Origin: Cycas panzhihuaensis
Taxonomy: Eukaryota; Cycadophyta
DNA length: 64,000 nt
Direction of reading: 5' to 3'
Assembly (NCBI GenBank): GCA_023213395.1
Contig: CM041465.1
Coordinates: 244,225,741 to 244,289,740, forward strand
Below the pieces are notes generated by a model. The model had not been told where the DNA came from. It did no database searches and saw only the letters and a list, made by a program, of their open reading frames with translations. How positions within the stretch are numbered: position 1 is the first letter of the stretch; each line of letters opens with the position of its first letter. Of the stretch, positions 45,871 through 57,517 are shown in pieces. The position numbers and the translations under genes were made by a program.

Positions 45871-47430
45871 GTTTGAAGGATTTTATGTTTGATATCTTTA
45901 AAGTTTTTTTCTATGTGATAATGTACTAATCTACCTAAGTGGATTTTAATCTAGGATTCTAAGGCTAAGGGTCTCCAAGAAAGCTCGTAGTTACTATCTT
46001 GTCTAATAGCACCTACCTACAAGTGGTAAACTAGGGACTCGATATATTAGTACATGAGCTTAAGAGCTTAGTATACCTTAATATGTTGGCTACAAAAAAG
46101 GTCCTAAGACTCCTTTGATTTATTTATCCAACTATACTAGCCTTATGCCAAATAACAAATCTAGTGGTAAGAACTTACTAACCAAGGCACTCACCCCTTG
46201 GATCTAGTATAGTCTTCGAACTCTAAAAGATAGAGTCTCTGCCTTATCCTGCTACCTATTACACCTGATAGCCAATGGCATTCCTCATCTAATATGAGTG
46301 GGCCAAGGGTGTGTGCATGGTGGTAACTTTAGGGGTCCTACCTATTCTCCTTGTAAGGCTAGAAATGAGGGTTCAATTTAGGAGTTATCTTTCTTAATAT
46401 GAAAATTTAATTTTTTAAGTGAGTTTCTTACACACAATAGGTTCTTTTTAAATCAATAAATGAAATGAAAAGGAAATAAAATAAATAGAAATAATAAGAG
46501 TAGGTTTAGAATACTTTTGATGGGTTAATCTTTGAGAGTTAATTTCTTCAACCTTCCAAGAGTAACACTTATACATGAGATATTACCAAGCACTTATTAT
46601 CCTTAAAATTTAGAATTGAATAGTTGAAAATGATAAGTCATAACTTAATATAGCGAAATAACCTCAAGAAAACTAAACAATACCTTCAAATATTGAAAAA
46701 TAAAGTTTAAATAGCTCAAATATAAAGGTCAACCTAAGCAACTAATATCTCCTACAAATTAACTCCAAAACTATAGAGCTCTAAATCAACTTTCTAGTGC
46801 TTTAAATGATTCATAAATTGGACAAACAATTATAGAGATATCATAGAAATAGCGTAGGTACCTTTTTGAGGTTTATGTGACTTGTGTGCAAAAATGGGTG
46901 ACCAAAACAGAAGTGTGGAACCCTAATGGAGGATCAAATAGTCTCAAAATAAGATAAACAATTAGAGAAAAGGATTCAATGATGAAAGGTACCCAATAGA
47001 AGTGGAATTTTTGAAAAGGAAGCTTGTATTGAAGAGAATAGAGTAGTGAAAATCTAGGGGGTTGTAGGAGCCCAACTGAGTAAAACTGAGTAAAATAAGA
47101 TCTAAAAGCACCTCAAATCTCTTCTAATAAGAAGTAAGAATGGGTTTAGTGCTTCCAAAAGGATAAATAAAGCTCCAACAAGAAGAAATTATTAATATTA
47201 AGGTTGTAGTAAATGAAAACGTGATTTTTCATTTATTTTCTTTAGAAAACTTAGATCCAAATCCCAGATAAGTGTAAATAGGTAAATAATCTGCTATAAG
47301 ATACTATAATCAATTCCAACCAACTTAGTTTTTGCTCTAAAACTACATAAAACTTAGATTTCTTCAAACACATGAAATAAATGAATTAAACGAGCTTAAA
47401 ATCACCAAAATACTTCAAATTAGACATATA
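45871..47430 (-). other. copia-3 leader (primer site to gag)
   Basis: 1.56 kb without coding motifs, AT-rich. 45988-46345 is strongly similar, in reverse orientation, to 51300-51650 in the copia-4 leader, although the two elements have unrelated LTRs. Confidence 0.7.
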
Positions 47431-47445
47431 TAAGCTCTGATACCA
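47431..47445 (-). other. copia-3 primer-binding site (tRNA-iMet)
   Basis: Minus strand TGGTATCAGAGCTTA, a full match to the plant initiator-Met primer site, touching the LTR. Confidence 0.95.
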
Positions 47446-47823
47446 TGTGAAAATGATAGGATCTGTATACGTGTATCCTAATTCAAGTATAATGAGTAAA
47501 ATATTAATAAATATTCAATATATCAAGTAAATAAATATAACAAATGAGCATGCAATGGTATAAGTGAATTCGCCACATCGTAAGCTCTCTATCAAGTGGA
47601 GCTTATGCATTAATTATAAATCAACATGAATGTACAAGCATATAGGGTAATATTTATAGCCTTTTGCTAATATTACAATGCAATGGAATAGGCTAACTTA
47701 ATGACATAAGAGGTGGACCCAACCTCACTATCCAATGTGATTAAATTACATTAGGAGTCCATTAATACATTATTAATTTACATAAATAAAAAGAAATAGA
47801 GGAGATATTATAATATTTTAATA
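47446..47823 (-). repeat. 5' LTR of copia-3 (378 bp)
   Basis: On the plus strand it starts TGTGAAAATGATAGGATC and ends TATTTTAATA (CA decayed to TA). Pairs with 40842-41225. Confidence 0.94.
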
Positions 47824-48376
47824 GTAGCTACCGAGTAAAGTTATTTACCTAAGGAGAGGGAGGGAGTAGATCTTAATAGAAATATTTAAAAATTAAAACT
47901 ATAGAAAATAGAAATGACTAAAAACTAAATAAATTTCTATAGGAGAAGGGTTATGAATATCATTTGGGGGGGGGGGGGGGAATCCCTTTCTCTTCTTCTA
48001 GAACACTTCTATAGGGTTGCTAAGTTGGGCTCTAATACCACTTAGGGTATAACTTCTAGAAATCAACCTTGTAAATCCAATGCAAATAGGAGATAAAAGG
48101 ATGATTGTGTACTTATTCAGAATAGATCACTCAAAACAAATCATAAAAAATACAATGAGCACCAAAAGGGGGTACTAAAGTAGTTTATCTTCAAAATGAT
48201 AATAATAATCAATGTCTTACAAGTGATCTTCAAGCTTTAAATAGACACAAGTGTGGGGGGGAGGGGGTGGCTTTCTTTCTTGTGATCCTATTGGCAGTCT
48301 TAACAACCTTACATCTTATTAGAGGACTTAGTGGCCCATTCATAGAGCTTAATAACTAACATCAATACTTAGCCCT
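47824..48376 (-). mobile_element. gypsy-3 remnant: leader end, primer site and LTR start
   Basis: 47824-48026 continues the leader broken by copia-3 and contains a run of 15 G (47966-47980). Minus strand TGGTATTAGAGCCC (48027-48040) is a tRNA-iMet primer site. Two bases further the LTR starts (plus strand TAGGGTATAACTTC at 48043). This LTR is not similar to that of gypsy-2 except in the first few bases. It runs to 48376, where copia-4 is inserted, and resumes at 55749. Its far end is not identified. Confidence 0.65.
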
Positions 48377-48673
48377 TGTCGGGATAATACCCAATGTGTG
48401 AAAAGAGTGTAGTTATCCCCGGGCCACCTATAGCCACCTAGAGCTAACATGCAACCACCAGAGCTAACTAAGGTAAGTTATTTTAATAATTAATTTATTA
48501 TTTTTTTGAATTTTTGATTTAATATTAGGTATAAGTACTTGTCACCTCCCTACACCTATATATTAATGGGGAATGCCTCCCTAGTATTTTTTAACACTGC
48601 CTTTAAATTGGATAATGTTTAATTTATTTTAAGATAGCCTTATAATCTTACCACTCTATCCTCAGCTCTAACA
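48377..48673 (+). repeat. 5' LTR of copia-4 (297 bp)
   Basis: Matches 55387-55743, but lacks about 60 bp in the CCACCTAGAGCTA-rich first third, where the 3' LTR has extra copies of that motif. Confidence 0.94.
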
Positions 48674-48689
48674 TTTGGTATTAGAGTGC

Positions 48690-51600
48690 TTGATCACTTA
48701 TGATAAGCTTATTTATTAAAATTTTAGTTTTATACTATAATTTTAACATTATTTCTTATATAGTTTTTTAGAAAATATTTGATATTTTATACGTATAAAC
48801 TTGTTGATCATTGTTTTTTCAATTATTTATTACAAAAATGATCACATTCAGCACAACAACAAGCTTGTTTGATTATTTTTTAAATTTATTTCATAAATTT
48901 TATGTTTTTTATTATTCTTCACTATTTTTTCAAAGGCTTTACAAGGTTCTGTGACTTTGGTAGGCTAGTGAAACCTCCACATTACATAAAACTTTAGCAA
49001 GTAACTACTGATTCTGATCATGGTTGAGTCTACTTTACAATGAAAGAATCCATTCATAATTTCATCCATCCTAAGTAGAGAAATCCTTCCCGAAAGCCTA
49101 GTCACTCCTTCTGGCCATTGAAACTCCTAGTGCACCACATGTTATCTACCTATTTCACTTCTGTTTCTCATCTGATATCATTACAATAGGGTAGAAAGCT
49201 AAATAAGGGTAGGACTGAGCTATCAGTGAGTATTTTTGGGCCCTCTCTAAGTTGTACTACCTTGACGTAGTTGTGCAAACTATGTAGACACTTGTGCTTT
49301 GTTCTTTGCATGTGTTAATCTAGTCTTCATGAAATTTTATAGGTCCCTAGACAATAGGTAGACCTAGCCTCTCCTCAATTTTCATGGTGATCCATTACTC
49401 TAATTAGCAGATCAAGCTCGATAAAAATTCCATTATGCACGCGGGCTTGCACAAGTTATTTTTTAATTTTTTTAATTTATTTTAATTCACTTTATTTTTT
49501 ATAAAGTTTATAAAGTTAGAAAATTTTAATTAAATTCAATGTTATTTGAATTCTAATGTGTGATTATACTTTAGCTCCCCTCACTTCACTTTTGATCACA
49601 TTGATCCCCTCACGTGACTGTGCCTTTTGCTTTAAAGGGGTAGACCTAATTGTTTTAAATGTGCATTTTATAATATTGGTTTTTAAAGATATTAATCCTA
49701 TTTGATAATATTTGAGATCTGGAGCCCCCTTTAGGGTTAGCAACTAGTCTTATTAGGCCTGCATGTGACCAACAACCAATCAAAAGGGGCTAATCACATA
49801 TATTTTTTTAAAAATTCATTTTTATTAACACATAAAGAGTACTATTTAGTTTTTTTGTTATATCTTTGCACTGGAAACTCAAATTTTCATATAATTGGAC
49901 TCACTGGATTCATATTTTAGAGCTCTAATGTCTAGAGTCATCTTTTACTCATTTTGAGTCTATTTTTGTAGCATTTAAGTTGGTCAAAGTTGACCTTTAT
50001 TTATTGTACTTATTTCACTTACCGAAAGAAGGTCTCTTCACAGTTTCTTTAACATCTTAAGCTCTATAGCTCAAAATTGTAAGTCGTCTAAAAGATATTT
50101 TAGAGCTCTTTATAACATAATATCTTTCACTTTATTTTAACTTCATTTTATATATTGTTAAAGCTTCTCAAGTTAAGGTTTTAATTCAGTTCTACTTAGA
50201 TATTTTGGTGATAGTTTTTGAACCAAAACCTTTTGCAATTGATTATATTTGCTTAATATCTATCTTCTAGCTAATTATTAACAATATTTATTGATGTTTA
50301 TTAGACTTATAATTTATTTTTATAGCTCTTTAGCATTTTTTAGCTTTTAAAGCAAAAGAACCCCTTGTTATGCTCAAAACTAAAACTGGGTACTTCTTAC
50401 CTTGACATTTCATTTTTATTATATTTAAAGGTATCTATAAGTTATTTTCTTGATTGGTTAAGGAGATTTCATTGAATATTGATGCTTGTTTAAGGCCATT
50501 TTACCTTCTTATTTGCTTATCAGGTACACTTTATTTTACAAAAAATTCTTTAAAGAACTCATTCCCATCTTACTTATACTTCATCTAAAAGCATTTACCA
50601 ACTATTTTTATGAACTTGATCTCTCCTTTCATAATTTGAAGGAATTTTAAGTTACTTAAGGCCTTCTCATATTCCTTGAGGCCATTTATGTACATCATTA
50701 TATAAAATTGATATATATTTAATACATTCAAGATTTAAGTTCTTCATTACATTTACAAGGTTTCTTATGCATTCTTGGTGAAAAGGACATACGCATTGAA
50801 TATTTATTTTTGAAAGAAATTATCTACTTAAGGGAATTATCTTCTTTATTTGAAAATATCTTTTGAGCATTTGAAAGATCATTTGTAGATCTCTCATTTA
50901 ATTTATTTGGAAAGCATTAAAAGTTGTTTCAAGGTTCTTTGTCAAAAGAGATTTGCTTATTAAGACATTCTTGCATAAAAGTATTCAAATTGAAAGAGCA
51001 TAAACATTCTTTAGCTTTCATTGTTTCAAGTAAGTTATTTATTTTATTTAAATAAAAGGCGAAAAGATTATATATTTGCACCTACATTATTTTATTGAAA
51101 GCAATATTTATTTTTATTTCAAATCATTAGTTATTTAAAAGGATATATAGTCTTGCTTATTTGAAAGTTTCTTTTAAAGGATTAAAAGGAACCTTTGTAT
51201 GCTTAAGTAAGACCACATCTAATTTAATTTTTTTCATATTAATAGAGATAATCTTTTGAATTAACTACAGTTATTCTAGCCCTATAACGGGAATAGTTAG
51301 AACCCTTGAAGTTACCACCATGCACACACCCTTGGCCTACTCATATTGGATGAGGAATGTCATTGGCTATTAGGTGTATTAGGTGGCAGGATGAGGTGGA
51401 GAATCTTTTATTTCTAGAGTTTAGAGACCAAGGCTACACTTGGAGAGGGTGAGTGCCTTGGTTTGTAAAACTTTTACTGCTAAATCTGTCACTAGGTATA
51501 AAACCAGTATAAGTGGACTAATAATTCAGGAGGGTATAATAACCTTCTTAGCAACCTATGTATTGAGGTATATCAAGCCTAGATCTCACATACTGGTATA

Positions 51601-51690
51601 TTAGGTTCCTAATTTTCCACTTGCAAGTAGGCACCACTAGACAAGATAGCAATTGGAGGTTTCTCTTAGAATCTTAAATAAGATGTGCAT
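48690..51690 (+). other. copia-4 leader, 3 kb, no coding motif
   Basis: AT-rich, no recognisable domain. 51300-51650 matches the copia-3 leader in reverse orientation, including ACCACCATGCACACACCCTT and GGGTGAGTGCCTTGG. The frames present are short and not conserved. Confidence 0.65.
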
Positions 51691-52670
51691 GAAGAAAGAC
51701 AACCCAAATATCAAGCTTTATACCAAAGAATACAAGGATCTAACCCAAGGAATACTGGCCATGATATATACCAAAGGCAAGAAAGAAATCAAGGGAAAAG
51801 CTAATGTTATCTAAATTGTTAAGGAGACATGTCACTTCAAAGGAACAATCCTAGTTATCTAAATAATAGATAAAGGGAGACTCAAGCTCCATTCATGGAA
51901 AGGGTGAGACCAAATCATGTTGATAGGTCTTATTCTCATACCAGAAGCCTAAGTTTTGGTAGAAGAGACTCACCTTATTATACCTTTTATAATCAAGTTG
52001 GCCATACAAAAGACAAATACTTCGCTAAATATGGTCATCCAAATAAAGGAAGTGCTAGTACTATTATAGAAGTAAGGGAAAATAATCGTCTTTTCCTATC
52101 TAGTTTCATTGCCCATGAAGATGAAGATGATAGTTGGTACATTAATTCAGGTTATTCTACTCACATAAAATATAAAGAGCATCTATTTCGTACTTTGGAT
52201 AGAACCAAAAGGGGATTAATTATGTTTGGTGGTGACACCTCCTATAAGTCTATTGGAAAAGGAAACATAGTATTACAAATATAATTAGAAAACTATATAT
52301 ATCTTGATTATGTACTTTATATATCAGCCCTTAAGAAAAATCTTCTTCTATAGGCTAGATGATAGGTCAGGATTATAAGGTAATATTTAATAATAGAGAA
52401 TGTACTATCAAATACAAGAGAAGAAACAAGGTAATTGTAGCTAAAGGGAAAATAACTAAGGAGAGACTCTTCAAACTAGTCCTTACTCCTTCTGATAATT
52501 ATGCCTTGAAAACATCAATAAAACTTAATAGTGACATGTGGCACAAGAGATTTAGCCACTTAAGTTATAGAAATATGGCATTAATGAAGAAAATAGATAT
52601 GATAGATAGGTTACCATATATTGATGTTGATAAAAGTATTTGTGAAGGATGCCTTCTTAGAAAATAGTAT
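51691..52670 (+). pseudogene. copia-4 Gag C-terminus, protease and pre-integrase
   Basis: The open frame 51895-52284 carries a damaged zinc knuckle, YYTFYNQVGHTKDKYFAKYG (family CxxCxxxGHxxxxC, both outer Cys read Tyr). Then the protease start DDSWYINSGYSTHI (family WxxDSGCSxHM; Asp reads Asn, Cys reads Tyr). Open frame 52359-52667 is the pre-integrase region with DMWHKRFSHLSYRNMALMKK and the HHCC part ICEGCLLRK. The altered residues are again G-to-A changes on the coding strand. Confidence 0.85.
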
Positions 52671-52674
52671 AGGG

Positions 52675-53450
52675 AAAGTTTTTAAAACTACAACTATAGA
52701 GCCACAGGACCTCTCTAATTAGTATACACAGATATTTTCAGTCCTATGGATATTCCCTTATTATCGGGTGCCAGATACTTTATTACATTTATTGATGATT
52801 TTATAAGGGAGACATGGGGTTACTTTCTCAAATTTAAACTGGATGCTTTTCAATACTTTGCCAACTTCAAAATCTCTGTGGTAAGATAAGTGGTTACAAA
52901 ATCCTCTCCCTATAATCAAATAATAGGAGAGAGTTCATTTCAAATGAAATCAAAGCTTATTATGCTTATTATGGGATCGAGAGATAGCTTACAAACCCCT
53001 ACACCCCCGAGAAAAATGGTATAGGAGAAAGAAAGAACTATACTATATTCAAAATAGCTAGGTGTATGTTAAAAGCCAAATTAGGACATGAATTTTGGGC
53101 TGAGGCAGTCTACATAGTTGTATACTTAATCAATAGATGTACCACTAAAGCACTAAGGTGGAAAACTCTTGAAGAAGCTTGGACCAAATAAAATCCTAGT
53201 ATCTATCATTTAAGAGATTTTGGATGCTTAGCCTATGCACATGTACCTAAACAAAGAAGATGTAAGCTAGATGACCATAGCATTAAATGCATTTTCCTTA
53301 GATATAATGATGCTTCAAAATCTTATAAGTTTATGATCCTAAATCTTAGAAGGTTATGGTGAGTTGAGATGTTAAATTTTAAAAAGATGACTATTATCAC
53401 TTTGACACCACTCAAAACAAAAGGAGTGGTGTGATGATCAATTTTAATTA
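52675..53450 (+). pseudogene. copia-4 integrase core
   Basis: Reads VYTDIFSPMDIPLLSGARYF (first Asp, about 52725), ITFIDDFIRETWGYFLKFK, then a frame change. TPTPPRKMV (family HTPQQNGVAE) lies in another frame near 52998. Further on: YLINRCTTKALRWKTLEEAW (about 53125), HLRDFGCLAYAHVPKQRRCK, and KLDDHSIKCIFLRYNDASKS (about 53265-53325). TAG and TAA stops and at least two shifts break it. Confidence 0.82.
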
Positions 53451-53639
53451 CACTAAGTCCAGATATATGCCACCTAGGCATGAATCAAGACAAACAATTA
53501 ATATATCAAGTGGGGAGAGAACCTTTTCTCAACCTCCACTATAATGCCTACCAAAATTGGTTCAAAGAAATCATGACATGGGTAACATCTTAGATAACAG
53601 TTAAAATCGAAGATCTTTTCATACACATATGGTAAATTT

Positions 53640-54830
53640 TGCTCTCATAAGTCAACTTATGGAAACACATGAGCCTCAAATGTTTGATGAGACCAATACA
53701 TATGCTTCTTGGAGAAAGATAAAGGAAGAAAAATATTACTCCATTATTAATAATGATACTTGAGAATTAGTTGACTTACCCCCCAATAAAAAGGTAATTG
53801 GTACAAAGTGGGTTTATAAAACTAAGTCAACTTATGGAAACCCATGAGCCTCAAACATTTGATGAGACCAATACATATGCTTCTTGGAGAAAGACAAGGG
53901 AAGAAAAATATTACTCCATTATTAATAATGATACTTGAGAATTAGTTGACTTACCCCCCAATAAAAAGGTAATTAGTACAAAGTGGGTTTATAAAACTAA
54001 GTTTTGATCGAACAGATCAATCAACAAATACAAAGCTAGATTGGTTGTCAAAGGCTGTGTACAAAGAGAAGGTGTTGAATATAGTGAGACTTTTGCTCCC
54101 ATTGCATGAATGGAAACTACATGCATGATGATGAGTTTAGCAGTATAAATGGGTTGGAATGTTTATAAAATTGACATCAAAAGCACTTTCCTTAATGGTT
54201 ACATTGAAGAGGATAATTATGTCTCTCAACCTCTCATTTTTGAAGTAAAGGGGGAAGAAGACAAAGTGTATAAACTCAAAAAGGCACTTTATGGTTTGAA
54301 GCAAGCACTTAGGTCTTGGTATTCCTACATTGGAAAATATTTTAGAGATCAAGGTTTTGAAAGGTCTTAATCAGACCCAAATTTGTATATCAAAATCAAA
54401 GGAGATTCTATCCTAATTGTGGGACTCTATATAGATGATCTTATTTATATTGGTAATGATCCCCGTCTTTTGTAAACCTTCAAGGAAGCCATGTGTAAAT
54501 AATTCAAAATGACAAATTTGGGATTAATGCATTAGTTCCTAGGTTTGGAAGTATGGTAGGACAAAAATAACATCTTCCTCTCTCAAAGGAAATACATCTT
54601 AGACTTACTACAAAAATTTAGGATGACCGATTGTAAACATTTAGCAACTCCAGCTAAAATGGGTATCATGCTATCTAAACTAGATGATTCTACACCTATT
54701 GATCCTACACTTTATAGATAATTAATTGGCAGTTTGATTTACTTGACTTCTAATCAACCAAACATCATGCATTCAATCAATGTGGTATCTAGATTCATGT
54801 AAGACCCCAAGACTGCTCATTGGCAAGTAG
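53640..54830 (+). pseudogene. copia-4 reverse transcriptase
   Basis: N-terminal part: ASWRKIKEEKYYSIINNDT, a TGA, ELVDLPPNKKVIGTKWVYKT, present twice because of a 175-bp tandem duplication. Then [48 protein letters not shown] (about 54167), [20 protein letters not shown] (open frame 54149-54370), GLYIDDLIYIG (catalytic YIDD intact, about 54423) and FLSQRKYILDLLQKFRMTDC. LIGSLIYLTSNQPNIMHSIN follows near 54722. The duplication is not a multiple of three, so it shifts the frame. Confidence 0.9.
53651..54000 (+). repeat. 175-bp tandem duplication inside copia-4 RT
   Basis: Copy one 53651-53825, copy two 53826-54000, both starting GTCAACTTATGGAAAC and ending AAAACTAA. I count about six differences, so the duplication is old but clear. 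The boundary shows a short TAAG microhomology. Confidence 0.95.
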
Positions 54831-54839
54831 CCAAAAGGA

Positions 54840-55350
54840 TTCTATAGTATCTTAAAGGTATTATAGAATATGGTTTACATTATAAAGCTTCATCAAATTT
54901 TAGATTGATAGGATATACAGATTTAGATTAGGTAGGTGACATCAATGACAGAATATCTACTTCAAGTTATACTTTTAGTATAGGTTCGGTAGCCATAGCT
55001 TAAAGCACCAAAAAGTAAAATATAGTCTCACTATCTACAATTGAAGTAGAATATAAAGTAGTAGTTTTTGTCACATGTGAAATAGTTTGGCTTCGATGAC
55101 TTCTACAAGATTTTTAGATAGAGCATAAAGGACTAATTAAAATCTAGTGTGATAATTAAAGCACAATTCAGATGACAAGGAATCTTATATTTTATGGAAG
55201 AACAAAGCATGTAGAAACTCAACATCACTTCATTAGAGAGTTAGTTCAAGTAGGTGAAATCAAATTGGCATATTGCATCACAGAAGATCAAATAATAGAC
55301 ATTTTATAAAAGCATTGGGAAAGATCAAATTTCATAAATTCAAGGACAAG
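54840..55350 (+). pseudogene. copia-4 RNase H
   Basis: Reads YLKGIIEYGLHYKASSNFRL, GYTDLD (catalytic Asp), a stop, VGDINDRISTSSYTFSIGS (family DWAGDxxxRRSTSGYxFxLG), LSTIEVEYKVVVFVTCEIVW (family LSxxEAEYxAxxxAxxExxW) and RTKHVETQHHFIREL (family RTKHIDVRYHFIRE). Stops are mostly TAG/TAA. The purine tract and 3' LTR follow within 40 bases. Confidence 0.88.
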
Positions 55351-55386
55351 CTTGGATTTATATGCAATGGCCATTATAGGGGAGAA

Positions 55387-55743
55387 TGTTAGGATAATGC
55401 CTAATGTGTGAAAAGTATACAACCATCTTCAGGCCCCCAAATGGCACCTCAGACCACTTATAGCTACCATGCAGCCACCTAGAGATAATATTTAGCTACC
55501 TAGAGCCAAAATGTATCCACTAGAGCTAACTAAAGTAAGTTATTTTAATAATTTATTTATTATTTTATTATTTTTTAAAATTTTTTATTTAATGATACAT
55601 AGAGGCACTTGTAACCTCCCCAAACCTATATATCAATGGGGAATGCCTCCCTGGTGTTTTTTAACATTGCCTTCAAATTGGATAATGGTTAATTTATTTT
55701 GAGATAGCCTTGTAATCTTACCGCTCTGTCCTAGACTCCAATA
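55387..55743 (+). repeat. 3' LTR of copia-4 (357 bp)
   Basis: Starts TGTTAGGATAATGCC directly after GGGGAGAA, ends CTCCAATA, followed by GCCCT. The first third repeats CACCTAGAG-type units. Confidence 0.94.
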
Positions 55744-55748
55744 GCCCT

Positions 55749-56713
55749 TTAGTGGTTCCCACTTACTAATGCTTATGAAAATAGAGTTACATTATAATGT
55801 ATAACCCTAATTTATGTGTATGATCTTTATAATAATAATGCCTTCATATTCTTTGCTTCTTATGTCACTACAAGACCCTTAAAGTTTCATGTGAAATATG
55901 TATGACTACTTTAATATCACCATAATATCATTCCATAATCAAACTATCATAAGTCTTCATAACCACATATCTATTTTTTCATTAGATTCATATGTTTCCA
56001 TGTATACTACATGTCTAATCATAATTTTATACCCATTCATTTTTATCATAATCATTACAAAGTAAAGCTTTAAAACTATACATATCTTCTTTAATATCAA
56101 AATACTTCATACCTGTCTTAGTTTTTTGCTTCTTATTTTACATATTAACTAGGTACTATCTTGCGTCTAACGTCTTTACTTTCTAACTAGTTTTGCTTAT
56201 TAGTTATGAGGTTAGGTGGAGTGACCAATTTTATAAAACCTCATTCACATCTATAAGGGATTAATTTGCATAGGCAAACTTAACTACTAATAATGTCTTC
56301 TTATTATTTGGTGGACTCACTTCAATCTTGCATGTCCCAAGAATATATCATGCTAAAATACATAAATCTATATCCATATAAATTTAATAATTAATATTAC
56401 TTATCAATGTATAGTATTCATCTTATGCAACTTCTTCTCTTATATATAGATTCATCACTATATATTAGATCTCTATACCAACTTCTTCTAGCCCCAAAAT
56501 CTTGGTCAAAGGACATTAGCATAACTGGTATAATTAGATTTTTGGCTTAATAATTGATATCCCATATTGGCTCTTATACTAGGTCATATACTAACTTTGC
56601 CATTGGCTCCACTGTTAGCTCAACTAGCTCATTAATCTAGCTCCTATAGGCTTGTAACATGTGTCCTTAAGATCTTTTATAACATGGTTTTAATACTATA
56701 TTAGATTTTAAAA
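55749..56713. other. rest of the gypsy-3 LTR region and unassigned sequence
   Basis: Removing copia-4 joins ...TTAGCCCT to TTAGTGGTTCCC, so the first part continues the gypsy-3 LTR. Where it ends is not visible. From roughly 55900 to 56713 I see no coding motif. The part near the primer site at 56714 may be the leader of copia-6 (minus strand). Confidence 0.4.
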
Positions 56714-57233
56714 TTTAATTCTAATACCATATAAGAATATATTTATTATGTGCAGTAGAAGTATATTAAATATACATAACCAATTAATCATATCATGAGG
56801 AATGTGCATAATTCATATACATAAGATATACATTTTAAGCAATAACATGAATTATAAAGTATAATCATAATAAAGTATGCAATAAGCAATCACCATAAGA
56901 GAGATAACAGATTTATACATGGAAAACCTAGTGTAGGAAAAATCGTAGGAGAAGGTTAGAGTTGAGAGCATCTCTTTAGATATTAAAATGAATACATCTC
57001 CAAGTCAAAGAACTTTTTCAAGTTCTTAAGTGGTGTGTGTATATATTTAGATCAATGATCTCTTCATTAATAGCCTAAAATATCTCTTGAGCTATTTCGT
57101 CATCCAATAGGATGTTTTCATGAACAATCATATGTTATCATATCTATTAATATATTTGATGAGTGAAATTTTGTATGGGTCCACTATCATTATATCAAAT
57201 ATTACATATGTGAAAGTATCATATATTCTAATA
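56714..57233 (-). mobile_element. lone copia-type LTR with primer site, minus strand (copia-6 remnant)
   Basis: On the plus strand the bases TTTAATTCTAATACCA (56714-56729) are the complement of TGGTATTAGAATTAAA, a tRNA-iMet primer site. The LTR follows from 56730 (TATAAGAATATAT) to 57233 (ATATATTCTAATA): inverted tips with TG and CA decayed to TA. The stretch ACATGGAAAACCTAGTGTAG (56936-56955) resembles the U5 part of plant copia LTRs on the minus strand. No partner LTR was found, so the element is truncated. Confidence 0.65.
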
Positions 57234-57517
57234 ATTTTCTTTTTATATCTTTCCTTGTTTTGTCTTTCTCTTAGTTAGGGGTATCTTATAAAGTGGAAAG
57301 AGGTAAAGTACCTTTTATGAACCTCATAATTAAATGACAACTTTAGTAGTTCTAAGACTCTACTTATTATAATTCTTATTTATTTAAAAGTTATAATTCT
57401 TGTTTTAATTTAATATATTTATATATTTGCATGAACCAAGCTAGCAGTTGGTGGAGCACATTCAACATGTTTTCTTATAGGTTTTTAATTTCATGAGAAA
57501 GTTGTGGTCTTATTCTC
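57234..57517. other. unassigned AT-rich stretch
   Basis: No motif or repeat partner seen. Confidence 0.4.

Larger units (their letters stand above)
40842..47823 (-). mobile_element. Ty1/copia element, minus strand (copia-3), both LTRs present
   Basis: LTRs lie at 40842-41225 and 47446-47823. The minus-strand primer site TGGTATCAGAGCTTA (47431-47445) is a perfect tRNA-iMet match that abuts the 5' LTR directly. Minus-strand order: 1.56-kb leader, Gag (from 45870), zinc knuckle, Gln/Gly-rich tail, protease, integrase, RT, RNase H, then a purine tract at the 3' LTR. This is the copia order. The flanks GGAGT (40837-40841) and GTAGC (47824-47828) agree at only three of five positions, so the target duplication has decayed or is absent. 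It sits in the leader of gypsy-3. Confidence 0.92.
48377..55743 (+). mobile_element. Ty1/copia element (copia-4), both LTRs and GCCCT duplication
   Basis: LTRs lie at 48377-48673 and 55387-55743 (starts TGTCGGGATAAT and TGTTAGGATAAT; ends CTCTAACA and CTCCAATA). The 5-bp duplication GCCCT is at 48372-48376 and 55744-55748. The primer site TGGTATTAGAGT (48676-48687) lies two bases after the LTR, and the purine tract AGGGGAGAA directly before the 3' LTR. Order: a 3-kb leader, Gag C-terminus, protease, integrase, RT (with an internal 175-bp duplication), RNase H. The 5' LTR is 60 bp shorter, so it carries deletions. Most of Gag is missing, so it depended on other elements or lost Gag after insertion. 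Confidence 0.94.

Noticed and set aside
40837-47828. Target duplication for copia-3 (GGAGT and GTAGC)
   Set aside because: Only three of five bases agree. Element boundaries rest on the LTR tips and primer site instead.
51384-51429. tRNA gene or tRNA-derived SINE in the copia-4 leader
   Set aside because: The B-box-like sequence has an extra base and the A-B spacing is short; no cloverleaf could be drawn. Kept only as a weak remark under the shared leader segment.
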